From Metabacillus sediminilitoris (GTDB lineage Bacteria > Bacillota > Bacilli > Bacillales > Bacillaceae), in the NCBI RefSeq assembly GCF_009720625.1, contig NZ_CP046266.1, positions 1,063,501 to 1,127,500 on the forward strand: 64,000 nucleotides of DNA. Direction: 5' to 3'. Positions within the stretch are counted from its first letter, which is position 1, and each line of letters begins with the position of its first letter. Under the pieces are notes generated by a model. That model was not told where the DNA came from and did not search any database. It was given only the letters and a program-made list of their open reading frames with translations. The position numbers were made by a program, and so were the translations under genes. Below, piece by piece: positions 34,788 through 44,700 of the stretch.

Positions 34788-34967
34788 ATGAATCAATCAA
34801 ATGTCATTCATATCATGAATTGTATAGATAACCATCGTATCGATATGTATGAGTTAGCAAGGAAAAAAGGGATATCTGATCCAGATGTCATAAAATTTAG
34901 TCAAGATTTAGATAAAAAAATTATTAACTTAATGTATATAAAAAGAAATAAAATGTTGGAGAATTAA
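34788..34967 (+). CDS. Spo0E-family aspartyl-phosphate phosphatase
   Basis: 59 residues, ATG 34788 with AGGGGG 10 bases upstream. HRIDMYELARKKGISDPDVI, then KFSQDLDKKIINL, contains the SQ(E/D)LD signature of Spo0E-like phosphatases, a two-helix fold that dephosphorylates response regulators such as Spo0A~P. It is close in size to known members. It lies between the GH30-like gene and the two-component system, so it might act on that regulator, but the classical target is Spo0A. A terminator follows. Confidence 0.8.
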   Translation: MNQSNVIHIMNCIDNHRIDMYELARKKGISDPDVIKFSQDLDKKIINLMYIKRNKMLEN

Positions 34968-34981
34968 TCATTAATAAAGAT

Positions 34982-35020
34982 AAAAAGCTTCCTTACAAAA
35001 TTAGTGTGGAAGCTTTTTTT
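34982..35020. terminator. Bidirectional terminator
   Basis: AAAAAGCTTCC pairs with GGAAGCTTTTTT. Serves the Spo0E-like gene and the minus-strand response regulator. Confidence 0.85.
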
Positions 35021-35045
35021 GAGTTTGAAAATAGCTAATCATTAC

Positions 35046-36599
35046 TTAAATTGAAAAAACTTGTTTCTGATTTTTAAATTGCTTTGTTGTCAATCCAGTT
35101 ACTTTTTTGAAGGTTCTGCAAAAATAATGTGAATCACTATAACCAACTTGATGGGCTATTTCATATGTTTTATTATTTGTTGTCTTCAAAAGATCTTTTG
35201 CACTCTCAATTCTGGTGTATGTTAAATATTCAATTAATGTTTTACCTGTTTCTTGACTAAACATATGACTTAAATAGGAGGCGCTTACATTTACAGCATC
35301 TGCAACAGTTTGAAGAGATAATTGAGAGTCAGAAAAATTTTCGTTAATATAGTCTACCGCCATTTGAACAGATGAAGAGTATTTGCTAGTAAAGCGATCT
35401 CTAGTTGAAATAACGAGGTGTAACATTTCTTCGATATAGGTTAGAACTTCATGATAATTTCTAATCCAGCTTGCTTTCATTTCTAATTGATTAATTTCCT
35501 GCATAACTTCAAGATTATCCATTTCTAATTCCTTTAAATAATGTGAAATCGTAATAGTAAAGTCCATTAAAAAATAATACGTTGTAAAAGGAGATCGAAC
35601 ATTTCCTTTTTCTAGATAAGATGAATAAGAACGAGCAAAACTAGAAATATCACTTGATAGTCCAAATTTTAGAAAGTCTATTAAATCTCTTCGGTTAAAA
35701 TGTTGCATTTCTTTTTTGGACTCAATGTCTATTTCAGTTTCCTTCGAACTATATTTATGAATAATAGTTGAATAGCTTTTCTCTTCATCGGCTTCAGAGA
35801 AAGATAAGGTAATACCCTGAATACGGCTTTCTACTCTTCCGATTCCAAAAATTAGTGGGTTCTCAGGGTGTAGCTCTTCATGTGCAAGCAAGCGCTGTCT
35901 TATTATCTCTGACTCCCGTTCAAGTGTCTGTTTTGATTCTCCCATCATAATAAAAATAGATTCTTTCAATTTTCTACTAAATCGCAAACAATCATATTCA
36001 TCTTCTATCCAGTTAATGGAATCTAAATCAATTGTACATTCTATAATGATGATATAATAATAACTTGAGATAAGATTCATATTTAAATTTGAAGCTTCTT
36101 TAATTGCCTCTGAAAAAGTGTACAATCCTTCACAGAGTTCATATAGAAATTTATCTCTAGAAGCAGATTTATTTTGTAATACTTGATTTTCTAAGTCACT
36201 TAATCTTTTAATGTTTATTTCTTCCTCATCAATTTTTGTGGAAACTTTTTTTAATATAGTAAGTAAATCTTGTGAACTAACAGGCTTTAGGCAATATTCA
36301 GTAACTTGGATGCGCATTGCTTCTCTTGCATATTCAAATTCATCATGTCCACTAAGTATAATTATTTTTAAAGAAGGCATTTTTTCGCGAAGAATACGAC
36401 TTAGTTCCAATCCGTCTATAAAAGGCATTTTAATATCTGTAATAACAATATCAGGTTGGTGTTTTTCAATTAAAGGAAGGGCAATTTCGCCATCTGAAGC
36501 ATCACCACAATAAATAAACCCTTCACGATTCCAATCAATGCTTTTCCCAATCCCTTCCCGGATAGCCATTTCATCATCTACTAAAAATATTTTTTTCAT
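35046..36599 (-). CDS. YesN-type response regulator, AraC output
   Basis: 517 residues. REC domain 1-125 with acidic pair D8/D9, phosphoacceptor D55 (IVITDIKMP) and signalling Thr/Lys region. A poorly conserved middle part spans about 130-400. The AraC-type double helix-turn-helix is at the end (LSLQTVADAVNVSASYLSHM, then YEIAHQVGYSDSHYFCRTFK). Its ATG overlaps the kinase stop (ATGA), so the two are translationally coupled. Proteins of this type activate neighbouring sugar-utilisation genes, and the conserved TCGAAAGTTATTCCATTCAC block at 40231 and 46515 is a candidate binding site. Confidence 0.93.
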   Translation of the reverse strand: MKKIFLVDDEMAIREGIGKSIDWNREGFIYCGDASDGEIALPLIEKHQPDIVITDIKMPFIDGLELSRILREKMPSLKIIILSGHDEFEYAREAMRIQVTEYCLKPVSSQDLLTILKKVSTKIDEEEINIKRLSDLENQVLQNKSASRDKFLYELCEGLYTFSEAIKEASNLNMNLISSYYYIIIIECTIDLDSINWIEDEYDCLRFSRKLKESIFIMMGESKQTLERESEIIRQRLLAHEELHPENPLIFGIGRVESRIQGITLSFSEADEEKSYSTIIHKYSSKETEIDIESKKEMQHFNRRDLIDFLKFGLSSDISSFARSYSSYLEKGNVRSPFTTYYFLMDFTITISHYLKELEMDNLEVMQEINQLEMKASWIRNYHEVLTYIEEMLHLVISTRDRFTSKYSSSVQMAVDYINENFSDSQLSLQTVADAVNVSASYLSHMFSQETGKTLIEYLTYTRIESAKDLLKTTNNKTYEIAHQVGYSDSHYFCRTFKKVTGLTTKQFKNQKQVFSI

Positions 36600-38338
36600 T
36601 TATATCCCCTCTCTGCAGGAATGATTAAACTAACACGAGTGCCAGATCCATACCAGCTATTGATTGTTAAACCAAAAGGCTTTCCATAGTGTAAGAGAAT
36701 TCGCTGATGAACATTTACCATACCAAATCCTCCTTGATTCTTTTCAAAAGGGACCCCTTGAGATAATTGAAATCGAATATCTTTTAACTTATCTTCTGTA
36801 ATTCCAATACCGTTATCTATAACATCTATAGAAATATATCCTTCTGGAGTAAAATCACCTTTAATTCGGACAAATCCCTTACCGCGTTTATTTTTTATGC
36901 CATGATATATAGCATTTTCAACAATTGGCTGAAGTGTTAATTTTATAATTTCATATTGTAAAATATCTTCATTTAAGTGAAAAGTTACATCTAAGATATC
37001 TTGGTATCTCATTTTTTGAATCGTGAGGTAATTTCGGATATGGTCAATCTCATCTTCTAAAAGAATTAAATCTTTGCCTTTACTTAAAGAAATTCTAAAA
37101 AAATGGGATAATGCCTTCGTAATTTCAATTACTTGTTGACTTTTTTTGGCTTCTGCCATCCAAATAATTGTTTCAAGTGAGTTATATAGAAAGTGGGGAT
37201 TGATTTGGGCTTGCATAGTGCGTAATTCTGCAATTTTTAATTGTTTTTGTTCATTAACACTTTTCGTAAGTAGAGCCTTGATTTTCATAATCATGCTATT
37301 AAAATTTTCACCTAGGTCTGAAATCTCATCTGTACCTTTATTGTCGAGCTGCACATTAAGATCACCTTGAGATGCTTGTTTCATTTTCTCCTTTAATATA
37401 CTAAGTGGAAGAATTAATCTTGAAGTGATAAAGAAATATAATCCAATGGTAAAAATTAAAACTGAGCCTACAGTTAATACAATTAGACTTCTAATTTCAT
37501 TTGCTTCTTTTGTAATATCTAATAAAGGTGTGTATCTAATGAATTTCCATCCAGTCAATTCAGATGTATCAAAGACGAAAAATGTTGCACCTTTCGTAAA
37601 ATAGCCAGAGTGGTTTTCTTCTATTGGTTTTCTATCTGAGATAGGTGAAGTCTTTGCAAATTGTGGATGTGAAAATAAAATATTACCCGTTTCAGATTCA
37701 ATTTTAATTGTATCGGAAGTTCTTAAGGAAGCTTCGTGAAGAATATCCTTAAAAACGGAAGCTTTAATAACAATATTAATGAAACCAATGACTTCTTTCG
37801 AATTATCCGAAACGATTGTACTTGTCATAGAAAGTGCTGGATTACTGTTTTTATAGATTGGTTCTATCAATGTTTTAGATGGCTCATCAAGTAGTTTCAC
37901 AAATGGAGGTTTAGTAAGTGCCTGACCTTCTAATTGATGAACCCCTCGGTCTTCGCTAACGGCTTTCCCATCAAGACTAATAATTTTAATATTCATGATG
38001 CTATCACTATATTGATAACTTTCTCTGTAAAGCTTTATCATTCCTAAAATACTTTTTGATTCCTCACCCGTATTTTGTTTGTCAATTAAAAATTGAACAG
38101 TGCTATCCTTTTTCCCAATTTCGGTAAACCTTTTAATATCCTGAATAACATCATCAAATTCTGTGCGTAGTTGTGCTACTTGAATTTGAGCTAATGAATA
38201 TGATTTTTGAGCAACAATATTATAAGATTTCATATATGAAATCACCCCAACAAGGATGAGAGGTATTACCGTTAAAAAAAGGAACATTATTAAAAGTTTT
38301 GTACGTAAACTTGAAACAACCCATTTTTTGAATTTCAT
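36596..38338 (-). CDS. YesM-type sensor histidine kinase
   Basis: 580 residues. Two membrane helices (about 15-38 and 288-312) enclose a Cache-like extracellular domain. A HAMP domain (LILPLSILKEKMKQASQGDL) is followed by a His_kinase motif QAQINPHFLYNSLETIIWM with the phospho-accepting His, and a HATPase with IVENAIYHGIKNK and DNGIGI. The ligand is probably a sugar or a sugar-loaded binding protein. It is second in a minus-strand set after the MCP-like gene (55-base gap). Confidence 0.93.
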   Translation of the reverse strand: MKFKKWVVSSLRTKLLIMFLFLTVIPLILVGVISYMKSYNIVAQKSYSLAQIQVAQLRTEFDDVIQDIKRFTEIGKKDSTVQFLIDKQNTGEESKSILGMIKLYRESYQYSDSIMNIKIISLDGKAVSEDRGVHQLEGQALTKPPFVKLLDEPSKTLIEPIYKNSNPALSMTSTIVSDNSKEVIGFINIVIKASVFKDILHEASLRTSDTIKIESETGNILFSHPQFAKTSPISDRKPIEENHSGYFTKGATFFVFDTSELTGWKFIRYTPLLDITKEANEIRSLIVLTVGSVLIFTIGLYFFITSRLILPLSILKEKMKQASQGDLNVQLDNKGTDEISDLGENFNSMIMKIKALLTKSVNEQKQLKIAELRTMQAQINPHFLYNSLETIIWMAEAKKSQQVIEITKALSHFFRISLSKGKDLILLEDEIDHIRNYLTIQKMRYQDILDVTFHLNEDILQYEIIKLTLQPIVENAIYHGIKNKRGKGFVRIKGDFTPEGYISIDVIDNGIGITEDKLKDIRFQLSQGVPFEKNQGGFGMVNVHQRILLHYGKPFGLTINSWYGSGTRVSLIIPAERGYK

Positions 38339-38393
38339 AATCTAACCAACCTGTCAGTAGTATAATAAGTAAATTGTTATATGTGTTTTGTTA

Positions 38394-40094
38394 TTATATT
38401 TTAAACTGCCTAATATTATCTTTCATTTCTTGAATTCGTTCTACAAGTTTATAAGATGCATCGGAAACTTCCTCAAGAGTAGTTAGTTGTTCTTCTCCCA
38501 TAGCTGCAATCCCAGAAACTTCTGCATTCGTAATTTGAGAGCTCTGCTCAATGTCTGAGATCATTTGACGAACAGAAAGCATCTGATCAAATGCCTCTTG
38601 CATGTCTTCCTTTATGCCTTCAATTTCAACTTGCTGTCTATTTCTAATTGAACGAATAGTTTGGAATTCACTCTGTATTTGCTCATTTTTTAATCTGCCA
38701 GCTTGAATATTCTCTAGTGTTTCACAGTTTTGTTTTCTGATCGATGATGTTAGTCTCAAGATATGGTTTATTTTGTAATCGGAGTCTTGTGAAACCTTGT
38801 TTGTTTCGTCAGAAATTTCCTTTATTTGTGTTAATACGTTTTCTATCTTTTCATTTGCTGAACTTTTATGCATGTCATTTTTTAGAGTGAGATACAATAA
38901 ACTAGACTCGCGTGCAACAAGCTTAATTAATCGTAAATATTCATTCATTTCCCCTGACAATTTCTGAAGCTCTTCTGTATCTTTGTTTACTTGATGTATA
39001 GTTTGACTTATTTTTTCAAGCTGCTGATGGAAGGTAATAAGTTCATTGCTTATTTTATTTGTAATATGTAAGGTTTCATTTGATTGAAGGTTTATTTTAT
39101 TTGATTTTCCTAGTACTTCGTTATATTTAAAAAGTAAATGTTCAAATGTGGAAACTGATTTTTGAATGAGTTTATCTTGTTTATGAAGATTGATTGAAAT
39201 TGTTTGTGTTGCTTCAGCAACTTCTTCCCCAGCAAGTCGGTTTTCAAGAATACTCTGGTGAATATCCTTTGAAGTTAAAACAACTAAATCATTTGTATTT
39301 CTCACACTTATGATAATATCCTTTAAATTATGAAACATACGATTGTAAGAACGACATAATTCTCCTATTTCATTTTTAGAAGGATTTGCTATTGCTCCTA
39401 TTGTTAAGTTTCCTGCTGCAATTTCATTTGTTTTTTGTCCTAAACTGCGAATAGGTTTTACAAAACTTCCTGATATATATATTGCAAATAATAATGAGAT
39501 TATGATAACGGCAATAAATGCACAGATATAAATTGATATGTCTCTTTTTAAGTTAGTAGAAATGATATTCTGTGATTCCCCTTTTACTAAAAGGGTCTTT
39601 TGTAAGAGTGACTGAACCTTTTCATCGATGAGGTCTGTAAGAATTGTAATATATTCATAGGTGATATTTCGTGTATCTGCAGGTACATTTCCTTCGATTT
39701 GCTCTCCAAGCTTGTCAATATATTCAGTCGTAGTAGTTAATGTTTGGCGAACCTCTGAAATTTCCTTAGTAAATTGGCCATTTTTATCATCCCGTTCAAT
39801 TTTATCTAAGTTTTGATACATATTGTTAAGATGAACATATTGAGTACCATTTTCAAAAAGTACTTTTCCATAAGCAATATCCCTAATTTCTTCATCTAGT
39901 TTTTGCTTAAGTGAACCATTAATTGAATTCGTCAATGTAATCGTTTCCATCATTGCGTTATATTGACGAACATACCCAAGGAAAAGATAGATTTGTACGC
40001 AGTTAATTGTTGCAAGCCATAAAAGAATGACCATGAAAACGAGAATTAATCTTTTTCGTAATGGTAGATCTGAGAACATTGGATGCGCTTTCAA
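38394..40094 (-). CDS. MCP-like sensor lacking the chemotaxis hairpin tip
   Basis: 566 residues starting at TTG 40094, with AAGGAGG about 9-10 bases upstream; an ATG 15 bases on is possible. Membrane helices at about 13-37 and 188-210 bracket a four-helix-bundle sensor. A HAMP domain follows (IRSLGQKTNEIAAGNLTIG). The remaining 320 residues are a coiled coil like MCP signalling domains (ending ITNAEVSGIAAMGEEQLTTL), but where MCPs have the invariant tip contacting CheA/CheW this protein has RLIKLVARESSLLYLTLKND. It is unlikely to signal to CheA. First gene of the YesMN-like operon and divergent from the binding-protein gene. Perhaps an accessory sensor to the kinase. Confidence 0.75.
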   Translation of the reverse strand: MKAHPMFSDLPLRKRLILVFMVILLWLATINCVQIYLFLGYVRQYNAMMETITLTNSINGSLKQKLDEEIRDIAYGKVLFENGTQYVHLNNMYQNLDKIERDDKNGQFTKEISEVRQTLTTTTEYIDKLGEQIEGNVPADTRNITYEYITILTDLIDEKVQSLLQKTLLVKGESQNIISTNLKRDISIYICAFIAVIIISLLFAIYISGSFVKPIRSLGQKTNEIAAGNLTIGAIANPSKNEIGELCRSYNRMFHNLKDIIISVRNTNDLVVLTSKDIHQSILENRLAGEEVAEATQTISINLHKQDKLIQKSVSTFEHLLFKYNEVLGKSNKINLQSNETLHITNKISNELITFHQQLEKISQTIHQVNKDTEELQKLSGEMNEYLRLIKLVARESSLLYLTLKNDMHKSSANEKIENVLTQIKEISDETNKVSQDSDYKINHILRLTSSIRKQNCETLENIQAGRLKNEQIQSEFQTIRSIRNRQQVEIEGIKEDMQEAFDQMLSVRQMISDIEQSSQITNAEVSGIAAMGEEQLTTLEEVSDASYKLVERIQEMKDNIRQFKI

Positions 40095-40212
40095 TTATGA
40101 TCTCCCTCCTTAGCCATATTTTACTATAGTAAGAGTTAAAAGTAGATAAAAATATTTTACACTTTTTTGAAAAAATTTATAGTTTTATAAAAGAAAATCA
40201 ATATACAAACTA

Positions 40213-40286
40213 AAGGAATTTACAATTTTTTCGAAAGTTATTCCATTCACGCCGGAAATGTAAACGCTTTATAATTAGGTTATTCC
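40213..40286 (+). promoter_or_regulatory. Promoter block of binding-protein gene 1 with cre box
   Basis: AATTTACAATTTTTTCGAAA, GTTATTCCATTCAC and TGTAAACGCTTTATAAT are shared almost base for base with 46501-46560. TGTAAACGCTTTAT (40259-40272) is a cre-like box overlapping the -10 TATAAT, so CcpA should repress. The conserved upstream part may bind the YesN-like regulator. Confidence 0.65.
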
Positions 40287-40340
40287 AATTCAAAGAATGT
40301 TACTAAAACATTGAATTGAGAATGAAAGGGGGAGGATCTA

Positions 40341-41360
40341 ATGATGAAAAAATTATTCAAGAGAAAAACAGTAATCTTCCTGATGATGTCGCTCATGCTT
40401 TTATTGGCTGCGTGTAGTTCATCAGGTACAGGGGGACAAACAGGATCAGGTGCTAGTTCAGGAGATTCTGAGTCGAGTGATAAGTTAGTAATAGGTTTTT
40501 CACAAGTTGGTGCAGAAAGTGAATGGAGAACAGCAAATACAAAGTCAATGCAGGATGCCATTAAAGCTGCGGGGCATGAATTAAAATTTTCAGATGCCCA
40601 ACAAAAGCAAGAAAATCAAATTAAGGCCATTCGTTCGTTCATTGCACAAAAGGTAGATGCAATTGTGTTCTCTCCAGTTGTTGAAACAGGATTTGAAACC
40701 GTTTTAAAAGAAGCAAAGGATGCAGGAATTCCAGTATTTCTTGCTGACCGTGCTGTAGATATTAAAGATGACTCGCTTTGGGTAACATTTTTAGGTTCAG
40801 ACTTTGTTGAAGAAGGAAGAAAAGCTGGAAATTGGTTAGTGGAAGAAACTGCTGATGTAGAAGGTGACGTCAATATCGTTGAGCTTCAAGGTACAGTAGG
40901 CTCAGCACCTGCGATTGACCGAAAAGAAGGATTTGAAGAAGTAATCAAAGATCATCCAAATCTTAAAATCACAAAATCTCAAACAGGTGACTTCACACGT
41001 GCAAAAGGAAAAGAAGTTATGGAAGCATTCTTAAAATCTGATGGAGAAAACATTGATGTTTTATACGCTCATAATGATGACATGGCCATTGGTGCGATTC
41101 AAGCAATTGAAGAGTATGGCTTAAAGCCAGGTGAAGATATAAAAATCATCGGTGTAGATGCGGTAAGAGGAGCATTTGAAGCGATGGCAGCAGGTAAAAT
41201 GAACGTAACAGTTGAATGTAACCCAATGTTCGGTCAGCAAATGGTTGAATTAATTGAAGCACATTTAGCTGGAGAAGAGATTCCGAAGCGAGTAGCCGTA
41301 GAAGAAAGTATGTATACAATGGATCAAGCTAAGGAGCTATTACCAACTCGTGAGTATTAA
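40341..41360 (+). CDS. ytfQ: YtfQ-like sugar-binding lipoprotein 1
   Basis: 339 residues. ATG 40341 follows GGGGGAGGATC. Signal peptide with lipobox LAAC (C25). The mature part is a periplasmic-binding-protein-1 fold very like E. coli YtfQ: VIGFSQVGAESEWRTANTKS, DAQQKQENQIKAIRSFIAQK, DAIVFSPVVETGFETVL, IDVLYAHNDDMAIGAIQAI. YtfQ binds galactofuranose and arabinofuranose. A strong terminator separates it from the next gene. A nearly identical paralogue lies at 46628. Confidence 0.92.
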   Translation: MMKKLFKRKTVIFLMMSLMLLLAACSSSGTGGQTGSGASSGDSESSDKLVIGFSQVGAESEWRTANTKSMQDAIKAAGHELKFSDAQQKQENQIKAIRSFIAQKVDAIVFSPVVETGFETVLKEAKDAGIPVFLADRAVDIKDDSLWVTFLGSDFVEEGRKAGNWLVEETADVEGDVNIVELQGTVGSAPAIDRKEGFEEVIKDHPNLKITKSQTGDFTRAKGKEVMEAFLKSDGENIDVLYAHNDDMAIGAIQAIEEYGLKPGEDIKIIGVDAVRGAFEAMAAGKMNVTVECNPMFGQQMVELIEAHLAGEEIPKRVAVEESMYTMDQAKELLPTREY

Positions 41361-41366
41361 TGAAAT

Positions 41367-41421
41367 AAACAAAAAGGTCACTAGGAATCATAGACAGGAA
41401 TGAAACTAGTGGCTTTTTGTT
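41367..41421 (+). terminator. Strong intrinsic terminator
   Basis: AACAAAAAGGTCACTAG pairs with CTAGTGGCTTTTTGTT. Isolates binding-protein gene 1 as a single unit. Confidence 0.85.
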
Positions 41422-41441
41422 GTTTATAAAAGTATATAAGG

Positions 41442-41570
41442 ATGAAAAAGATGAAGCTCTACCGGAAAATAACAGCTTCTACGCTATCTATTCTTATGTT
41501 AGGGACTAGTTTGTTTCATCTATTAATACACCATTTCCCAATAAAAGAATTAAATAAAAAATTTGATTAG
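41442..41570 (+). CDS. Possible small hydrophobic peptide
   Basis: 42 codons from ATG 41442 with a weak AAGG site: MKKMKLYRKITASTLSILML, then GTSLFHLLIHHFPIKELN. It looks like a membrane helix or signal-peptide remnant. No family seen; it may be chance. Confidence 0.3.
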   Translation: MKKMKLYRKITASTLSILMLGTSLFHLLIHHFPIKELNKKFD

Positions 41571-41796
41571 TTGAACTCAAATTATTCTTATAAAAATACA
41601 TCCATTTCTTACTATACATATCTGATTACTTAAAAGGAGGTGGACGATAAATTCGTAAAACTATTTAAATGTTAGTTCCTTATGTGACGGAGTTGTTGCC
41701 ATAAAAAAGAAAGGTTTTTAACGAGTAATAGACAGAATTCGATTATTAAGTTCTTTACAGATTTTTAATCGTTATAAGTAAGGAGGGTAAAGTGCT

Positions 41797-44700
41797 ATGA
41801 AGAGAAAAAAGTGGTTAGCACTATTTATGTCACTAGTAATACTAATTTCACTACTCCCAGTACAAGCGATCCAAGCAGAAGAGATTGATAGTGTGGAAAA
41901 TAGTTTGATTGCACACTATGATATGTCAAAGTCTAATGGAAAGTTAAAAGATGTGACAAACAATGGGTTTGATGCAGAATATGTTGGATTTAATGATGGA
42001 GATTTCATACAAGAGCAAAGCGATTCGGTATTAAACTTTACAGGAGATAAATCAAAATATGTAAAATTACCTTCAGGAATTATTGATGATGAAACTTTCA
42101 CAATTGAAACAACATTTAGCACAAGTACAAGTGCTGCACATTGGCTTTACAGTTTTGGCAACAAAACGGGTGTTTGGCCTAATGTGAAAAATTATATCTT
42201 TTTAAATCCAAAACAAGGGAATGGAACTGTTAGATTCGGGATTAAGAACTCTGATAAGGAGCTTCTTTTCCAAAATGCAACCATTAATTCAGGGGAATAT
42301 AATACCTTTACAGCATCGTTTAAAGAAGGTGAAATATCCCTTTATCTTAATGGGGAACCAGTGGGAACACTACCTCATACCTATTCAGTATTGGACATTT
42401 TAAAAGAAGGTGTGGATCCTACAGCAAATTTTATTGGATTTATTGGGAAATCACTATATGAGCCAGATTCTGCATTTACTGGAAAATTAGCTGATTTTAA
42501 AGTGTATAACTTTGCATTATCTGCAGAAGAAATCAAACAAAATGCAACTTTAACGGATGAGGAAATTGTTGGAATAGCAAAAGCTAACTTGGACATTCCG
42601 AATGCAGACGACATCCGCGGCAATATTACGTTACCTGCAAGTTCCGATAAAGGAGCAACAATCACGTGGGAAACAGACAGTCCAGATGTAGTAAGTGTAA
42701 ATAAAAAAGAAAATGAAAATTATGATTATATTCCGGCTGGAGTTGTAACAAGACAGGACTCTGATACACAAGTTAAAGTAACAGCAACGATCACTTCTGG
42801 TGAAATAAGTGATACAAAGCAAATCACCCTAACGGTTAAGGCTAAACCAGAAAAAAAGAATTTTACTTCATATTTGATGACTCATTTTACAGGTGAACAT
42901 GATATAGGGGAACAGATATATTTTGCTAGTAGTACAGATGGTTTAAACTGGAAAGACTTAAATGACAGTAATCCAGTATTAACATCTGATATAGGAGAAA
43001 AGGGTGTGCGTGATCCCTATATTTTACGTTCAGCAGAGGGAGACAAATTTTATATCATAGCAACAGACTTACGTATTGCGAATGGAAAAGGTTGGGGTGC
43101 AGCACAAACAGCTGGAAGTAAATCTCTTATTGTTTGGGAATCTACTGATTTAGTAAACTGGTCAGAGCCTAGGATGGTTGAAGTAGCTCCTTCTAAAGCT
43201 GGCGATGCATGGGCACCTGAAGCTTTCTATGATGAAAAAACAGGTGAGTATGTTGTATTTTGGGCTTCTACGGTTAATAATGAACAAGGTGTTTTTGAAC
43301 CACATAATATCTATTATGCAAAGACTAGAGATTTCCATACCTTTACAGAACCAAAAGTGTTTATTGACCGTCCAGGTGATACTCATATTATTGATACAAC
43401 AATCATCGAAGATAATGATATGTATTACCGATACTCAGGTGATGGACAAATTACTATCGAAAAAAGTGATCAAATTCTTGGCACATGGTCAAAGGTTGGA
43501 ACAATAGAATCTTCAACAGGATTAACAGGACATGATGTAGAAGGACCGTTAATTTTTAAATTTAATGATAGTGAAGAATGGAATTTAATGGTTGATCAAT
43601 ATGCAACAGGAAAAGGGTATCTCCCGTTACTAACGACTGATCTATCAAGTGGTGAATTTACTAAATTAACAACTTCGGGCTATTCATTGGGCTCTAACAA
43701 AAAGAGACATAGTTCTGTTTTACCTATAACGAAAGAAGAGTACGAAACTGTCATGGCAAAATGGAACAAAGTAGTCGAAGCACCGGATGAAGAAGAACAA
43801 GAAGAGCCGATCCTTGAGTACAACTTTGACGAAACAACTACTGACGGTTCTATTCAGGATGGTTCAGAAAATGACTATAAAGGTACATTAAATGGGAACG
43901 CAACATACGTGACAGATGAAGAAAAGAACTCAAAGGTGTTATATCTAGACGGAACAGCTAATACATTTGCTGCTTTCCCAACTGGTTTCTTTGATGGAAG
44001 AGATACAGTATCCATTTCTATGGATGTTAAAGCGGAAACAGTATCAGGAAACTTCTTTACCTTTACAGTAGGTAAGAATGACCAAAAATATATGTTCTTA
44101 AGAACACGTGATACAGAATTAAGAAATGCCATTACGGTAAACAGCTGGTCTAGCGAGCAAGAGGTTAAAACGAATACACCTTCTATTAAAAGCAAGTGGA
44201 TGAATATCAAACTTGTTTTGACACCTACAAGTATGGAGATGTATAAGGATGGTATTCTTGTAGCTGAAAATAACGATGTAAGAGTGGCAATGAAAGACTT
44301 AGGAGCAGATTTATCAGCATACTTAGGGAAATCCCTCTATTCAGGAGATCAATACTTTAAAGGATATTTCGACAATGTGAAGGTTTATAATCGTGCTCTC
44401 TCAGAAGCTGAAATTCTAGAAATGACTTTCAAACCGACTGAGATTGCTAATTTCAAAGTTCCTGGTCAAAAAGGTCAAGTTGAAATTGATAAAAAATCTA
44501 AAACAATTACAGTTTATGTTAAAGAAGGGCAAGGATCAGATATAACAAATTTAACACCAACGATTACTCTTTTACCTGGTTCTACAGTAAGTCCAGCATC
44601 AGGTGAAGCACAAGATTTTACAAACCCTGTTACGTATACGGTGACGGACAAGGATGGAAACAAGCAGGAATGGACTGTGAAACTGGGAATGTATCCATCA

